Notes: a model not told the origin generated them from the letters alone. Numbered from the stretch's first letter, positions 18,199-27,956 are shown. The stretch: DNA of 64,000 nt from Luteibacter mycovicinus (GCF_000745235.1 NZ_JQNL01000001.1:1240001-1304000); one strand, 5' to 3'. Numbers and translations: made by a program.

Positions 18199-19239
18199 TC
18201 AGCGGTCTCCGCGACAGTCGTTGAGTGCGTGACGCAGCACGGGAGCGAGCTGCACGGTTTCTTTGAGGAAGGCGTCGTGGCCGTACGGCGAGTCCACGAC
18301 TTCGAGGGTGGCGGTGCCGCCGAGACGGCGCTGCAGTTCGCACAGGTCCGACAGCGGAACGAGGCGATCGGAAGGGAAGCCGACCAGCGTCGTCGGTGCG
18401 GAAACCCGTTCCGGCGAGATGTCATGCAGGTCGATGGACTCGGAAAGGGCGAGAAAACGCGACGGGTCGAAACGTTCGACGAAGCGACGGCCGGCATGCT
18501 CCAGGTAATCCTCCACGGGGAAGTGGAAGCGGCCGTCGCGCAGTTCAGGGCCGGCGGCGAAACGGCGCGAGAATTCCTCGCTGCCGCGGTACGTTGTCAT
18601 CGCCAGCTGACGGGCCAGGGCGAGCGCTTCATCCACCCGGCCGGACTCGATGCCGAGGCGGACGATGCCGCGCTGCACGGAGCGCTGCGCCGTGGACAGC
18701 GGGTGCGGACGGTGCGCCCCGGCGAGCAGTACCAGCGAACGCAGCTTGTCCGGATGGGCGGCCGCGAAGGCCAGGCCGGTCATCGCGCCGTATGAGGAGC
18801 CCACGAAGGCCTGAACGCGACCGATGCCCAGTTCGTCCACCAGCGCGGCCAGCGCGGATGCCTGATCCTCGCTGGAAACCGAAGCCACGTCGTCGCCCAG
18901 GTCGCCCGGGACCAGCCAGTCGATCGACAGCACGCGGCATTCGGCGAGGTCGATCGCGGCGCCCTGCCCCACCAGCTCCTGCCACCAGCCAGTCGCTCGG
19001 TCGCGTCCGGCGCAGACGTCACGATCGGCGGAGATGCCGCCCTGCACGATCACCGTCGGCGCATGAGGCGCGCCGCACCACAGGTAACGGACGTCCACAT
19101 TGACGGTTTCGCTGCCGTACTTCGGGACGAAGGAGATGCGGCGCACGCCACGCTGCTCGGTGAGGTCGGCCGCGCAACGCGGCGCGGCAACGCAGGCCGT
19201 TTCGGGGAGGGAGATCACGGTGAGGGGCTCGGCTGACAT
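18199..19239 (-). CDS. metX: MetX-type homoserine (or serine) O-acyltransferase
   Basis: Alpha/beta-hydrolase acyltransferase, 346 residues from ATG 19239 (MSAEPLTVIS) with AGGA upstream; a longer frame to 19338 would run through the riboswitch leader. The nucleophile elbow is VGSSYGAM with Ser149, and the Asp and His of the triad lie in FPSDRLVPLSD and YGHDAFLKE. The operon with metB and hom and the SAM-I riboswitch support a role in homoserine activation for methionine. The GSSYG elbow differs from the GGSMGG form of typical homoserine acetyltransferases, so O-succinylation, or even use of serine, is possible. The acyl donor is not decided. Confidence 0.9.
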   Translation of the reverse strand: MSAEPLTVISLPETACVAAPRCAADLTEQRGVRRISFVPKYGSETVNVDVRYLWCGAPHAPTVIVQGGISADRDVCAGRDRATGWWQELVGQGAAIDLAECRVLSIDWLVPGDLGDDVASVSSEDQASALAALVDELGIGRVQAFVGSSYGAMTGLAFAAAHPDKLRSLVLLAGAHRPHPLSTAQRSVQRGIVRLGIESGRVDEALALARQLAMTTYRGSEEFSRRFAAGPELRDGRFHFPVEDYLEHAGRRFVERFDPSRFLALSESIDLHDISPERVSAPTTLVGFPSDRLVPLSDLCELQRRLGGTATLEVVDSPYGHDAFLKETVQLAPVLRHALNDCRGDR

Positions 19240-19333
19240 ATCCAGATTCCTGCGTTCGGGATCGAGCCCTGCGGGAACACCGGTATGCGGATTGCCGGCC
19301 ACGGGTACGCGAATGCGTGCCCGCAACGGACAT

Positions 19334-19445
19334 CCCATCTATCGGCTGACGTGCGGAAGCACGACCCGCAGGAGTTGGCACCGTCGCGGAAATCCGCAGG
19401 TTGCCCCGGCTTCAAAGGGCCTGTCCCTCAGCCGGTCTCGATGAG
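19334..19445 (-). promoter_or_regulatory. SAM-I (S-box) riboswitch upstream of metX
   Basis: Read on the minus strand, this leader carries the S-box core in order: GAGGGACAGGCCC (19417-19429), TTTGAAGCC, GGCAACC, and GGTGCCAACTCC. A closing P1 helix pairs CTCATC (19440-19445) with GATGGG (19334-19339). A P4-like hairpin GTGCTTCCGCAC follows the GGTGCCAACTCC segment. The aptamer begins about where transcription should start from the promoter at 19454-19482. About 95 nt lie between it and the metX start; I see no clear U-tract terminator there, so control may be at translation or through a less obvious terminator. Confidence 0.93.
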
Positions 19446-19453
19446 TGAAACCG

Positions 19454-19482
19454 ACGATACGCCTCGATCCAAAACGTGTCAA
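19454..19482 (-). promoter_or_regulatory. Sigma-70-like promoter of the metX operon
   Basis: On the minus strand, a perfect -35 TTGACA (19477-19482), a 17-base spacer and the -10 TATCGT (19454-19459). The predicted start near 19447 is right at the beginning of the SAM-I aptamer. The rest of the gap up to prfC (19483-19763) shows only a short direct repeat (CCAGATGT twice near 19498) and no gene. Confidence 0.75.
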
Positions 19483-19763
19483 CAGCCGTTTAGACGTCCA
19501 GATGTCCAGATGTCCGAACGTGTGAGATGCGCGAATCATCGTGGAAACCGTTGGCACAGGCGGGCTGCGGGCTTCGGACTGCAAGCGCATGACGGATGGC
19601 GACGGCAACGGGACCGGTCCGAGGCCGTGGGATCGTGCACACGCGGAAGAGCGTCGCCGGCAGGGCCGGACCCCATCGGACCCGGGTCGATGGCCTTGCT
19701 CTGGCGTCCGGCCGGGCCGGGTCACCGGTGGGGAGAGGTGTCGGGCCGCCTCAGCCAAGCCTC

Positions 19764-19790
19764 CTAACCCCTGCTAGAATAGGGGGTTAG
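19764..19790. promoter_or_regulatory. Palindrome around a -10-like box upstream of prfC
   Basis: CTAACCCC (19764-19771) and GGGGTTAG (19783-19790) form perfect inverted arms around an 11-base centre containing TAGAAT (19775-19780), a good -10 element. It ends 20 bases before the prfC ATG. It could be an operator bound by a dimeric repressor, or an mRNA hairpin next to the ribosome site. No matching -35 is clear. Confidence 0.5.
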
Positions 19791-19810
19791 CCTTCACAGC
19801 GACCCTGCCC

Positions 19811-21412
19811 ATGTCCTCACACCTCACCGAAACCCGCCGGCGGCGCAGTTTTGCCATCGTCAGCCACCCCGACGCGGGCAAAACGACCCTGACCGAGAAG
19901 ATCCTGCTGTTCGGCGGCGCGATCCAGATGGCCGGCTCGGTGAAAAGCCGCAAGGCCGCCCGCCACGCGACGTCCGACTGGATGGCGCTGGAAAAGGAGC
20001 GCGGCATTTCGGTGACCTCGTCGGTCATGCAGTTCCCCTATGACGACGCCATCGTCAACCTGCTGGACACCCCCGGCCACGCGGACTTCTCCGAGGACAC
20101 CTACCGCGTGCTCACGGCGGTCGACTCGGCGCTGATGGTGATCGACTGCGCCAAGGGCGTCGAGGAGCGCACGATCAAGCTCATGGAAGTCTGTCGCCTG
20201 CGCGACACGCCGATCATGACCTTCATCAACAAGCTCGACCGTGAAGGCCGCTCGCCGATCGAACTGCTCGACGAAGTCGAGTCCGTACTCGGGATCGCCT
20301 GCGCACCGGTGACCTGGCCGATCGGCATGGGTTCCCGTCTGAAGGGCGTTTACCACGTGGTGCTCGACGAAGTGCACGTGTTCGAGCCGGGCAAGAACTT
20401 CACCCGCCAGGACTCGACGATCTTCAAGGGCCTGGACGATCCCGCACTCGCCACGATGATCGGACAGGCCGCGCTCGACGAACTGCGCGAAGAGCTCGAA
20501 CTGGTTCTCGGCGCATCGAATCCCTTCGACATCGACGCCTACCTCGCCGGTAAACAGACACCGGTGTTCTTCGGTTCGGCGGTCAACAACTTCGGCGTGC
20601 AACTGCTGCTCGACTTCTTCGTCGAGCACGCACCCTCGCCGCGCAGCCGCGAGACGCTGACGCGTGAAGTCAAGCCAGAAGAAGAGAAGCTCACCGGCTT
20701 CGTTTTCAAGATTCAGGCGAACATGGACCCGGCACATCGTGACCGCGTCGCTTTCATGCGTGTCTGCTCGGGCACCTACACCGCTGGCATGAAAATGCAG
20801 CAGACGCGTACCGGCAAGGAGGTGCGCATCGCCAATGCGCTCACCTTCATGGCGTCCGATCGCGAAATCGTGGAGCGGGCGTACCCGGGCGATGTCATCG
20901 GCCTGCATAACCATGGCACGATCACCATCGGCGATACCTTCACCGAAGGGGAGCCACTGTCGTTCACCGGCATCCCGAACTTCGCGCCGGAGCTCTTCCG
21001 TCGTGCGCGTCTGCGTGACCCGATGAAGATGAAAGCGCTGCAGAAGGGTCTCGCGCAGCTGTCGGAAGAAGGCGCGACGCAGTTCTTCCGCCCGCTGATG
21101 TCGAACGACCTGATTCTCGGCGCGGTCGGCGTGCTGCAGTTCGATGTGGTCGCCTATCGTCTGAAGGACGAGTACAACGTCGACTCGAGTTTCGAGCAGG
21201 TCGGTGTGGCGACGGCGCGCTGGATCCATTGCGACGACGCGAAAAAGCTCGAGGAATTCCGCGAGAAGAACGCGGGGAATCTGGCGATCGATGCGGCGGG
21301 CGAGCTGGTTTACCTCGCCCCGACGCGAGTCAATCTGCAGCTGGCACAGGAGCGCTGGCCGGGAGTCCGGTTCTCGGCGACGCGCGAGCATGCGGCGTCG
21401 GTCGACGTCTGA
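19811..21412 (+). CDS. prfC: Peptide chain release factor 3
   Basis: Translational GTPase that recycles RF1/RF2 from the ribosome after peptide release. It has 533 residues, normal for the family. Motifs: G1 SHPDAGKTT, switch region with [20 protein letters not shown]3 [13 protein letters not shown]4 NKLD. It stands alone between the metX regulatory region and a strong terminator. Confidence 0.97.
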   Translation: MSSHLTETRRRRSFAIVSHPDAGKTTLTEKILLFGGAIQMAGSVKSRKAARHATSDWMALEKERGISVTSSVMQFPYDDAIVNLLDTPGHADFSEDTYRVLTAVDSALMVIDCAKGVEERTIKLMEVCRLRDTPIMTFINKLDREGRSPIELLDEVESVLGIACAPVTWPIGMGSRLKGVYHVVLDEVHVFEPGKNFTRQDSTIFKGLDDPALATMIGQAALDELREELELVLGASNPFDIDAYLAGKQTPVFFGSAVNNFGVQLLLDFFVEHAPSPRSRETLTREVKPEEEKLTGFVFKIQANMDPAHRDRVAFMRVCSGTYTAGMKMQQTRTGKEVRIANALTFMASDREIVERAYPGDVIGLHNHGTITIGDTFTEGEPLSFTGIPNFAPELFRRARLRDPMKMKALQKGLAQLSEEGATQFFRPLMSNDLILGAVGVLQFDVVAYRLKDEYNVDSSFEQVGVATARWIHCDDAKKLEEFREKNAGNLAIDAAGELVYLAPTRVNLQLAQERWPGVRFSATREHAASVDV

Positions 21413-21440
21413 GGCTCAATAAAGCTTAGGCTCAATAAAA

Positions 21441-21466
21441 AAGTCCGGCCTGGCCGGACTTTTTTT
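21441..21466 (+). terminator. Rho-independent terminator after prfC
   Basis: Stem AAGTCCGGCC/GGCCGGACTT with a one-base gap at the top and a T-run to 21466; an A-run on the left (21437-21442) makes it usable from both strands. Just before it the phrase GGCTCAATAAA occurs twice in tandem (21413-21440). Confidence 0.9.
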
Positions 21467-21500
21467 ATGGCGCGAAAAGGAGGCGTGCGTTCATTGGGCC

Positions 21501-23159
21501 TCAGACCGGCGACGGATGCAGATACCGGTGAATCGCCTGCACCACGACCGACCCCTCCCCCACCCCGGAAGCCACACGCTTGATCGATCCCGACCGCACA
21601 TCGCCCACCGCGAACACGCCGCGCAGGGTCGTAGCGAACGGCGAAGGTGTCGCGTAACCATCGGCATCGCGGCCGGTAAGCACGAAACCCTTTCGGTCCA
21701 GATCCAGGCAGCCGTCCAGCCAGGCCGTATTCGGCTCCGCGCCGATCATCACGAAGAGCGCACCGATCTTCTTGCGCGTCTGTGTGCCGTCGTTGCAGAT
21801 CCAGCCCACCTCACGCAGATAGGCATCGCCGTCGAGGTGATCCACCTTGCAGTGCGTATGCAGCGTAATGCGCGGCGACTGGTCGATACGCTGCACCAGG
21901 TAATCCGACATGGTCGCGGCGAGCCCGCTGCCGCGCACGAGGATATGTACTTGCGCCACGGTGCGCGCGAGGAAAACCGCCGCCTGACCCGCGCTGTTGC
22001 CGCCGCCGACGATCACCACTTCCTCGCCGGCACAGAGCGTCGCTTCCATCGCCGTCGCGGCGTAATGAATGCCCTGGCCCTCGAAGCGCTCGTAGTCGAC
22101 GTGATCGAGCTTGCGATAGCGCGCACCCGTCGCGATGACCACGGACTTCGCCGTGACGACGGTGCCGTTGTCGAGCTTGAGACGGAACGGGTGCGCCGAG
22201 CAGTCCAGGCCCTGCACTTCACGCGCGATGGCCATGTGCGCACCGAACTTCATGGCCTGTACCTGGGCGCGGCCGGCCAGGGCCTGCCCCGAAATACCGG
22301 TGGGAAAGCCGAGGTAGTTTTCGATCTTCGAGCTGGTGCCGGCCTGACCACCCGGCGCCAGCGATTCCAGCACCAGCGTGTCCAGTCCCTCCGACGCGGC
22401 GTACACGGCCGCGGCGAGTCCCGCGGGCCCGGCGCCGATGACCGCGACGTCGTGCACGTGATCGGTATCGAGCAGGATGGAGATGCCCAGTTCGTCGGCC
22501 AGCTGGGAAGTCGTCGGGCACTTGAGTACCGTTCGATCAGGCAGGATGACGACCGGACACTCCTCCGGATCGAGGCCGAACCCGTCGATCAGGTGGCGCG
22601 CGTCTTCATCGATATCCGTGTCCAGCAAGCGGTACGGGTAGCCATTGCGAATCAGGAAGCTGCGCAGGCGCACCGTGTCCGCCGCGTGGGCGGAGCCTGC
22701 CAGGATCACGCCGCCCTGCCCGCTCTGAATGAGACCCACGCGGCGCAGGATGAAGGCACGCATGATGATTTCGCCGATATCCGGCTCACCGGACACCAGC
22801 TTACGGAACTGCAGGGGATTGAGCCGGACAAGACGCGTATCGACGGCCGTCCGGCCATTGACCATCACCTGGCGCTCGCTGAAGAGGTCGACCTCACCGG
22901 TGAACTGGTTCGGACCGTGGACGACGAAGATGTTGGGCGCGCCGTTCTCGTGGAAGTCGTAGACCTCGATACTGCCCTCCAGCACGAAGAAATAATCCAC
23001 GCGCCGCTGCCCACGCTCGAACAGCAGCGTGCCGGCCGGGACCGTCTCTTCCACTCCGTACCTCACCAGCCGCGCCGCCATCTCTTCGCTAAGGTGGGGG
23101 AAGGTCTGCTCACGACGGTTCATCGGGCTCGACGGATCGTTTTCTGACGGTATGGCCAT
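21501..23159 (-). CDS. Thioredoxin-reductase-like flavoprotein with N-terminal cNMP-binding domain, CxxC absent
   Basis: A 552-residue three-part protein. Residues about 15-130 form a Crp-type cyclic-nucleotide-binding domain (ETVPAGTLLFERGQRRVDYF, GPNQFTGEVDLFS). About 150-220 is a thioredoxin-fold-like linker (LRSFLIRNGYPYRLLDTDID). About 235-545 is a TrxB-like FAD/NAD(P)H fold with VAVIGAGPAGLAAAVYAA, GGQAGTSSKIENYLGFP, VVIVGGGNSAGQAA and FAVGDVR. Where TrxB has the redox CATC, this protein reads YAATAMEA, so the dithiol is missing and thioredoxin reduction by the usual route is unlikely. No helix-turn-helix is fused. It is divergent from the CPBP gene. Confidence 0.88.
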   Translation of the reverse strand: MAIPSENDPSSPMNRREQTFPHLSEEMAARLVRYGVEETVPAGTLLFERGQRRVDYFFVLEGSIEVYDFHENGAPNIFVVHGPNQFTGEVDLFSERQVMVNGRTAVDTRLVRLNPLQFRKLVSGEPDIGEIIMRAFILRRVGLIQSGQGGVILAGSAHAADTVRLRSFLIRNGYPYRLLDTDIDEDARHLIDGFGLDPEECPVVILPDRTVLKCPTTSQLADELGISILLDTDHVHDVAVIGAGPAGLAAAVYAASEGLDTLVLESLAPGGQAGTSSKIENYLGFPTGISGQALAGRAQVQAMKFGAHMAIAREVQGLDCSAHPFRLKLDNGTVVTAKSVVIATGARYRKLDHVDYERFEGQGIHYAATAMEATLCAGEEVVIVGGGNSAGQAAVFLARTVAQVHILVRGSGLAATMSDYLVQRIDQSPRITLHTHCKVDHLDGDAYLREVGWICNDGTQTRKKIGALFVMIGAEPNTAWLDGCLDLDRKGFVLTGRDADGYATPSPFATTLRGVFAVGDVRSGSIKRVASGVGEGSVVVQAIHRYLHPSPV

Positions 23160-23289
23160 GCAGCGGATTCCAGGGGTTTGGGCCGTATGCCCTCGTGGGA
23201 AGATAGCCGATGTGGCACGGGACGATCTTGTATCGGAGCACCATCATGCCTGCGTAGACTCTGCCCGCAAGCCCATCAGGATACTGTTC

Positions 23290-24198
23290 ATGTCCGCGCC
23301 GCCCACTGTCGTTACCCGTCCCTCGCTGCCTGTGCGCCTCTTGCGCTCACCGGTCGGTCGCATTCTGGTTTTCGCCGTGACGCTCAGCGCACTGGGCTTC
23401 ATCGCCGGCCGCATCTACAACGGCATCGGTCTGCCCCGGGGCAGCCTGCCATTCGATCAGGTCACACCCCTGATCGAGGCCTTCCGGCTGCTGCCCATCG
23501 TGATCGCCTACTGGCTGCTGGTGCGGACGATCGAGCGACGGCGGATCGACGAGCTCGCGCCACGCAAGGCTGTCCCGCATCTGGCCCTCGGCCTGATCGG
23601 CGGCGCGGCGCTGTTTTCGCTGGTCGTGGGAACCCTCTACGCCCTGGGCGTCTTCGTCGTCGACGGCGTGAACCACGACGTGGCCTGGCTCGGTCCCATC
23701 CTGGTCACGGGAGTCGGTGCCGGCGTGGGAGAGGAAATCATCAGCCGCGGCGTGCTCTTCCGCATCGTCGAAGAAGGCCTGGGGACCTGGGCTTCGCTGA
23801 TCATCTCCGCGGCCTTCTTCGGCGGCGTGCACATCTGGAACCCCGGCGCGACCGCCTGGAGCGCCATCGCCATTGCGCTGGAAGCCGGGCTCCTGTTCGG
23901 GCTGCTCTACAACGTGACCCGCTCCCTCTGGCTCTGCATGGGCGTCCACGCCGCGTGGAACATGGCCCAGGGGCCGTTCTACGGCATTCCGGTGTCGGGC
24001 TTCGAACAGCACGGCCTGCTGGCCTCCCATATGCAGGGGCCCGAATGGCTCACCGGCGGCGCGTTCGGCGCCGAGGCCTCTGTCGCGGCGCTTTGCATCT
24101 GCTCGATGGCGACGGCCGTATGTCTTGCCGTGGCGATCCGCCGCGGCACACTGGTCCCACCGCCGTGGCGTCGCGTCCCGCAGGCTCCAGTCGTGTGA
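23290..24198 (+). CDS. CPBP-family intramembrane metalloprotease
   Basis: Polytopic membrane protein of 302 residues from ATG 23290 (MSAPPTVVTRPSLPV), AGGA about nine bases upstream; longer in-frame starts overlap the divergent flavoprotein gene. The CAAX-protease/bacteriocin-processing motifs are intact: GEEIISRGVLF (EExxxR), FFGGVHIW (His) and VHAAWN. Such proteins cleave prenylated or membrane-embedded substrates, or act in bacteriocin immunity; the substrate here is unknown. Confidence 0.87.
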   Translation: MSAPPTVVTRPSLPVRLLRSPVGRILVFAVTLSALGFIAGRIYNGIGLPRGSLPFDQVTPLIEAFRLLPIVIAYWLLVRTIERRRIDELAPRKAVPHLALGLIGGAALFSLVVGTLYALGVFVVDGVNHDVAWLGPILVTGVGAGVGEEIISRGVLFRIVEEGLGTWASLIISAAFFGGVHIWNPGATAWSAIAIALEAGLLFGLLYNVTRSLWLCMGVHAAWNMAQGPFYGIPVSGFEQHGLLASHMQGPEWLTGGAFGAEASVAALCICSMATAVCLAVAIRRGTLVPPPWRRVPQAPVV

Positions 24199-24302
24199 CG
24201 TATCGCCGATAATCAGTATGACGCCATGGAAGCCCGGCCCGGTTTGGGTGTAGTACCTGAACGGGCCAGACGCGGCACCCTTGTCCCACTACCGGTCTTC
24301 GC

Positions 24303-27300
24303 ATGTCCTCTCACGAAAAGAAGCGCAACTGGCTGGCCGACCAGCCCCTTCAGCGCAAGATCGTCTTCGCCATCGGCGCCCTTCTGGCCCTTTTCGTGGC
24401 GGCCTGTGTCGCCAACCTGGTGTCGCTCTACCGGGAGAACGACACGCGGGCCTGGTCGACGCATACCTACGTCGTCCTGCTGACCCTGGCCAATACGAGC
24501 GACGACGCGCAGGCCCGGCAGGTGGCGGCGCGTGGTTACCTGCTCAACCAGGCGGAAACCGAGTGGGCCGACTTCGACCGGGCCGACCGCAAGATAACCC
24601 AGGACATCGCCCAGATCCGCCAGCTGACGGTCGACAATCCGCTGCAGCAGGCGCGCCTGGACCGTGCCCAGGAAATGCTCGACCGGTGGAAGACCGAAGT
24701 CACCAAAGCCGGACTGGAGCCGATGCGCGCCATCGGCAACGCGGCCACCCCCGAGGCGTCGTTCGCCCGGGACCGCGTTCGTCACGACTACCTCGACCAT
24801 CGCACGGTGCTGATGACCGACATTCGCAAGCTGATCGACGAGATGTCAGCCAGCGAGCGGGTTTTGCTGGAGGAGCGGACCAGGGCCCTGGACCACGTAC
24901 TCGCGGCAACCCAGTACATCGATGTCATCTCGCTGGTGGTGTGCCTTCTGTTCGGCATCGCCGTGATCCTCATGACCTCCCAGCTGATCACCCGGCCCAT
25001 CGTGCGGATGACCGAGCTGATGACGCGACTGGCCGGTCATGACCACACCATCGAGGTTCGGCAGCTGAGCCGCCGCGACGAGATCGGCGAGATCGCCCGC
25101 GCGCTCCAGGTGTTCAAGGAGATGGCGATCGAAACGGCGGGACAGAACTGGCTGAAGTCGACCGTCACCGCGGTATCGAACCGCCTGCAGGGCGCGACGA
25201 CCTACCGCGAGTTCGCCGACACGCTGCTCTCCGAGCTGGTTCCCACCCTCAAGGCGGGCGTCGGGGTGTTCTACGTGTTGCGGGAAGAAACCTCGACGCT
25301 GGAGATGCTGGGCAGCTACGGCTTCCGCCAGCGACGCCACGTCACCACGTCCTATGCTCTTGGCGAGGGCCTTGTCGGCCAGGCCGCCATCGAGCGCCGG
25401 CCCATCGTGCTGCAGGACGTGCCGGACGATTACACGCGCATCCACTCAGGCACCGGCGAAGCGTCGCCGCGCAGCGTGATCCTGGTGCCCGTGCTCTCAC
25501 GCGACACGTTGCTCGGCGTCCTCGAGATCGCCAGCTTCGATCACCTGTCGTCGGTCCAGGAACGCCTGCTCGACGAACTGATGCCGATCGTCGCCCTGTC
25601 GCTGGAAAATCTCTCGCGAGCGCTGCGCACGAGCACGCTCCTCGAGCAGACGCAGAGCCAGGCCGACGAACTGCGCGCCTCGGAAGAAGCGCTGCGCTCG
25701 CAGCAGGAGGACCTGCGTTCGACCAACGAAGAACTCAAGAACCGGACGAACGAGCTGCAGGAGCAGTCGCAGCGGCTGGTCGCCTCCGAGGAAGAACTGC
25801 GCGTGCAGACGGAAGAACTGCATGCGTCGAACGAGGAACTGCGAGAGAAGAGCCTCACCCTCAACCAGCAGAAGGACTCGCTGCAGGCCCTGCAGAACGA
25901 AACCCAGGAAAAGGCCGAAGAGCTCGCGCGCGCCAGCCAGTACAAGTCCGAGTTCCTGGCGAACATGTCGCACGAGCTGCGTACGCCGCTGAACAGCCTG
26001 CTGATCCTCTCGCGCAGTCTTGCCGACAACGACGAAGAAAACCTCACCGGCGAGCAGGTCGAGTCGGCCCGGATCATCCACGACGCGGGCTCCAACCTGC
26101 TCCGGCTGATCAACGACATCCTCGACCTGTCCAAGGTCGAGGCCGGCAAGATGGAACTGATGGTCGATACGTTCCCGCTGGCCGATCTCTCACGCACGCT
26201 CAGCCGGACGTTCAACCATGTCGCGCAGGAAAAGAAGCTCGGCTTCGAGGTGACCGTCGCCCCCGGGCTTCCCGTGTCCATCCGCACCGATGGCGCCAAG
26301 CTCGAACAGGTCGCCAACAACCTGCTCAGCAACGCGTTCAAGTTCACCTCCAGCGGCACCGTGGCCCTGCGCATCTCTCGGCCCGCCGCCGGGGCGGCGC
26401 TGCCGGACGGTCTCGATCCGGCCCACACCATCGCCATCGCCGTGATCGACTCGGGCATCGGCATCCCGGCCGACAAGTTCCAGCGTGTGTTCCACGCTTT
26501 CGAGCAGGTCGACGCCAGCACCAGCCGCCAGTACGGCGGCACCGGCCTGGGCCTCGCCATCTCCCGGCGCATCGCGATGCTCCTGGGCGGCGACATCACC
26601 CTCGTAAGCGAACCCGGCAAGGGCAGTACCTTCACCATTTTCCTGCCGGAGACGGCGCCCGAGAGCGATTCGATCGCGGAGCCGATCCCGCTCCAGCAGG
26701 CGGCTGCCGAGGCGACGCTCCCGCTGTCGCCCGGCCTGCTCGTGGACAGCATCGATGACGATCGCGGCTCGCTCAATCCGGGCGATACGATCATTCTCGT
26801 CGTCGAGGACGACCCGGCCTTCGCGCGCATTCTGGCGGACATGATTCATCGCAAGGGCCACCGTGTGCTGGCGGCCGCGGATGGCGAGACCGGCCTGGCC
26901 CTGGCCAATCGTTACCGCCCCACCGGCATCCTGCTCGACGTGATGCTGCCGGGCATGGACGGCTGGACGGTGATCGAGCGCCTCAAGGGCGATGCCGCCA
27001 CGCGGCACATCCCCGTGCACTTCATCTCGGCCACGGACGATTCCACCCGCGGCCTCGAGCTGGGTGCGGTCGGCTTCCTGACCAAGCCGGTCAGCCGCGA
27101 GTCCATCTCGGACGCTTTCGAGCGCCTGCTGCATTTCGCCGAAGGGCGCACGCGCCACCTGCTGGTCGTGGACGACGATGCCAGCGCGCGCGCCGCCGTG
27201 CGCACGCTGCTGAAGGACGATTCGGTCGTCATCGACGAAGCTTCCTCCGGCGAGGAAGCGCTCGCCATGACCGGCGATACGCCGTACGACTGCATCGTGC

Positions 27301-27956
27301 TCGATCTCGGCCTGCCCGGCATGTCGGGCATCGAGTTCCTCGAACGGCTCGCGCGCGGTGGTCATACGCCGCCGGTGGTGGTCTATTCGGGTCGCGACCT
27401 CAGTCGCGAGGAAAGCATGAAGATCCGCCAGTACACCGACAGCATCGTGGTCAAGGGCGCCCGCTCGCCCGACCGCCTGCTCGACGAGGTGAGCCTGTTC
27501 CTGCACTCGATCCGTCATGGCGGCGGCGCGCGCGACGAAGCGATCACCCCTGCCGGCGGCATGGACGAGGCGGACCTCCGCGGCCGTCGACTGCTGCTGG
27601 TGGACGACGACATGCGCAATCTGTTCGCCCTGTCCAAGGTGCTCCGGGCGAAGGGCGTCGACGTCGTGATGGCACAGGATGGCCAGAAAGCACTCGACAC
27701 CCTGGACAAGGACGCGGACATCGAACTCGTGCTGATGGACATCATGATGCCGGTGATGGACGGCTACGAGACCATGCGCGCGATCCGCGCGAAGCCGGCG
27801 GTCGCGAAGGTGCCGATCATCGCGTTGACCGCGAAGGCCATGCGCGGCGATCGTGAAAAGTGCCTGGAGGCGGGTGCCAACGATTACCTGTCCAAGCCGA
27901 TCGACGTGGACCGCCTGCTCTCCCTGATTCGCGTGTGGCTGCCGCAGCGCGGCTGA
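24303..27956 (+). CDS. CHASE3-HAMP-GAF hybrid histidine kinase with three receivers
   Basis: A 1217-residue sensor. Helices at about 20-42 and 206-227 bracket a CHASE3-like periplasmic domain; HAMP (about 228-280) and GAF (about 300-435) follow. A long coiled coil at about 440-550 repeats EEL-type heptads (STNEELKNRTNELQEQS, ASEEELRVQTEELHASNEEL). The HisKA His557 is in NMSHELRTPL, and the HATPase has GGTGLGLAIS. Three receivers follow with phospho-acceptor Asp at about 879 (LLDVMLPGMDG), 1001 (LDLGLPGMSG) and 1146 (LMDIMMPVMDG). It heads an operon with cheR, cheB and a receiver-GGDEF gene. The CHASE3-HAMP-coiled-coil part resembles a chemoreceptor, so it may itself be the methylation target (inference). 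Confidence 0.93.
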   Translation: MSSHEKKRNWLADQPLQRKIVFAIGALLALFVAACVANLVSLYRENDTRAWSTHTYVVLLTLANTSDDAQARQVAARGYLLNQAETEWADFDRADRKITQDIAQIRQLTVDNPLQQARLDRAQEMLDRWKTEVTKAGLEPMRAIGNAATPEASFARDRVRHDYLDHRTVLMTDIRKLIDEMSASERVLLEERTRALDHVLAATQYIDVISLVVCLLFGIAVILMTSQLITRPIVRMTELMTRLAGHDHTIEVRQLSRRDEIGEIARALQVFKEMAIETAGQNWLKSTVTAVSNRLQGATTYREFADTLLSELVPTLKAGVGVFYVLREETSTLEMLGSYGFRQRRHVTTSYALGEGLVGQAAIERRPIVLQDVPDDYTRIHSGTGEASPRSVILVPVLSRDTLLGVLEIASFDHLSSVQERLLDELMPIVALSLENLSRALRTSTLLEQTQSQADELRASEEALRSQQEDLRSTNEELKNRTNELQEQSQRLVASEEELRVQTEELHASNEELREKSLTLNQQKDSLQALQNETQEKAEELARASQYKSEFLANMSHELRTPLNSLLILSRSLADNDEENLTGEQVESARIIHDAGSNLLRLINDILDLSKVEAGKMELMVDTFPLADLSRTLSRTFNHVAQEKKLGFEVTVAPGLPVSIRTDGAKLEQVANNLLSNAFKFTSSGTVALRISRPAAGAALPDGLDPAHTIAIAVIDSGIGIPADKFQRVFHAFEQVDASTSRQYGGTGLGLAISRRIAMLLGGDITLVSEPGKGSTFTIFLPETAPESDSIAEPIPLQQAAAEATLPLSPGLLVDSIDDDRGSLNPGDTIILVVEDDPAFARILADMIHRKGHRVLAAADGETGLALANRYRPTGILLDVMLPGMDGWTVIERLKGDAATRHIPVHFISATDDSTRGLELGAVGFLTKPVSRESISDAFERLLHFAEGRTRHLLVVDDDASARAAVRTLLKDDSVVIDEASSGEEALAMTGDTPYDCIVLDLGLPGMSGIEFLERLARGGHTPPVVVYSGRDLSREESMKIRQYTDSIVVKGARSPDRLLDEVSLFLHSIRHGGGARDEAITPAGGMDEADLRGRRLLLVDDDMRNLFALSKVLRAKGVDVVMAQDGQKALDTLDKDADIELVLMDIMMPVMDGYETMRAIRAKPAVAKVPIIALTAKAMRGDREKCLEAGANDYLSKPIDVDRLLSLIRVWLPQRG

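Noticed and set aside
19817..21391. Minus-strand open frame covering prfC
   Set aside because: Shadow of prfC, whose GTPase motifs are complete on the + strand.
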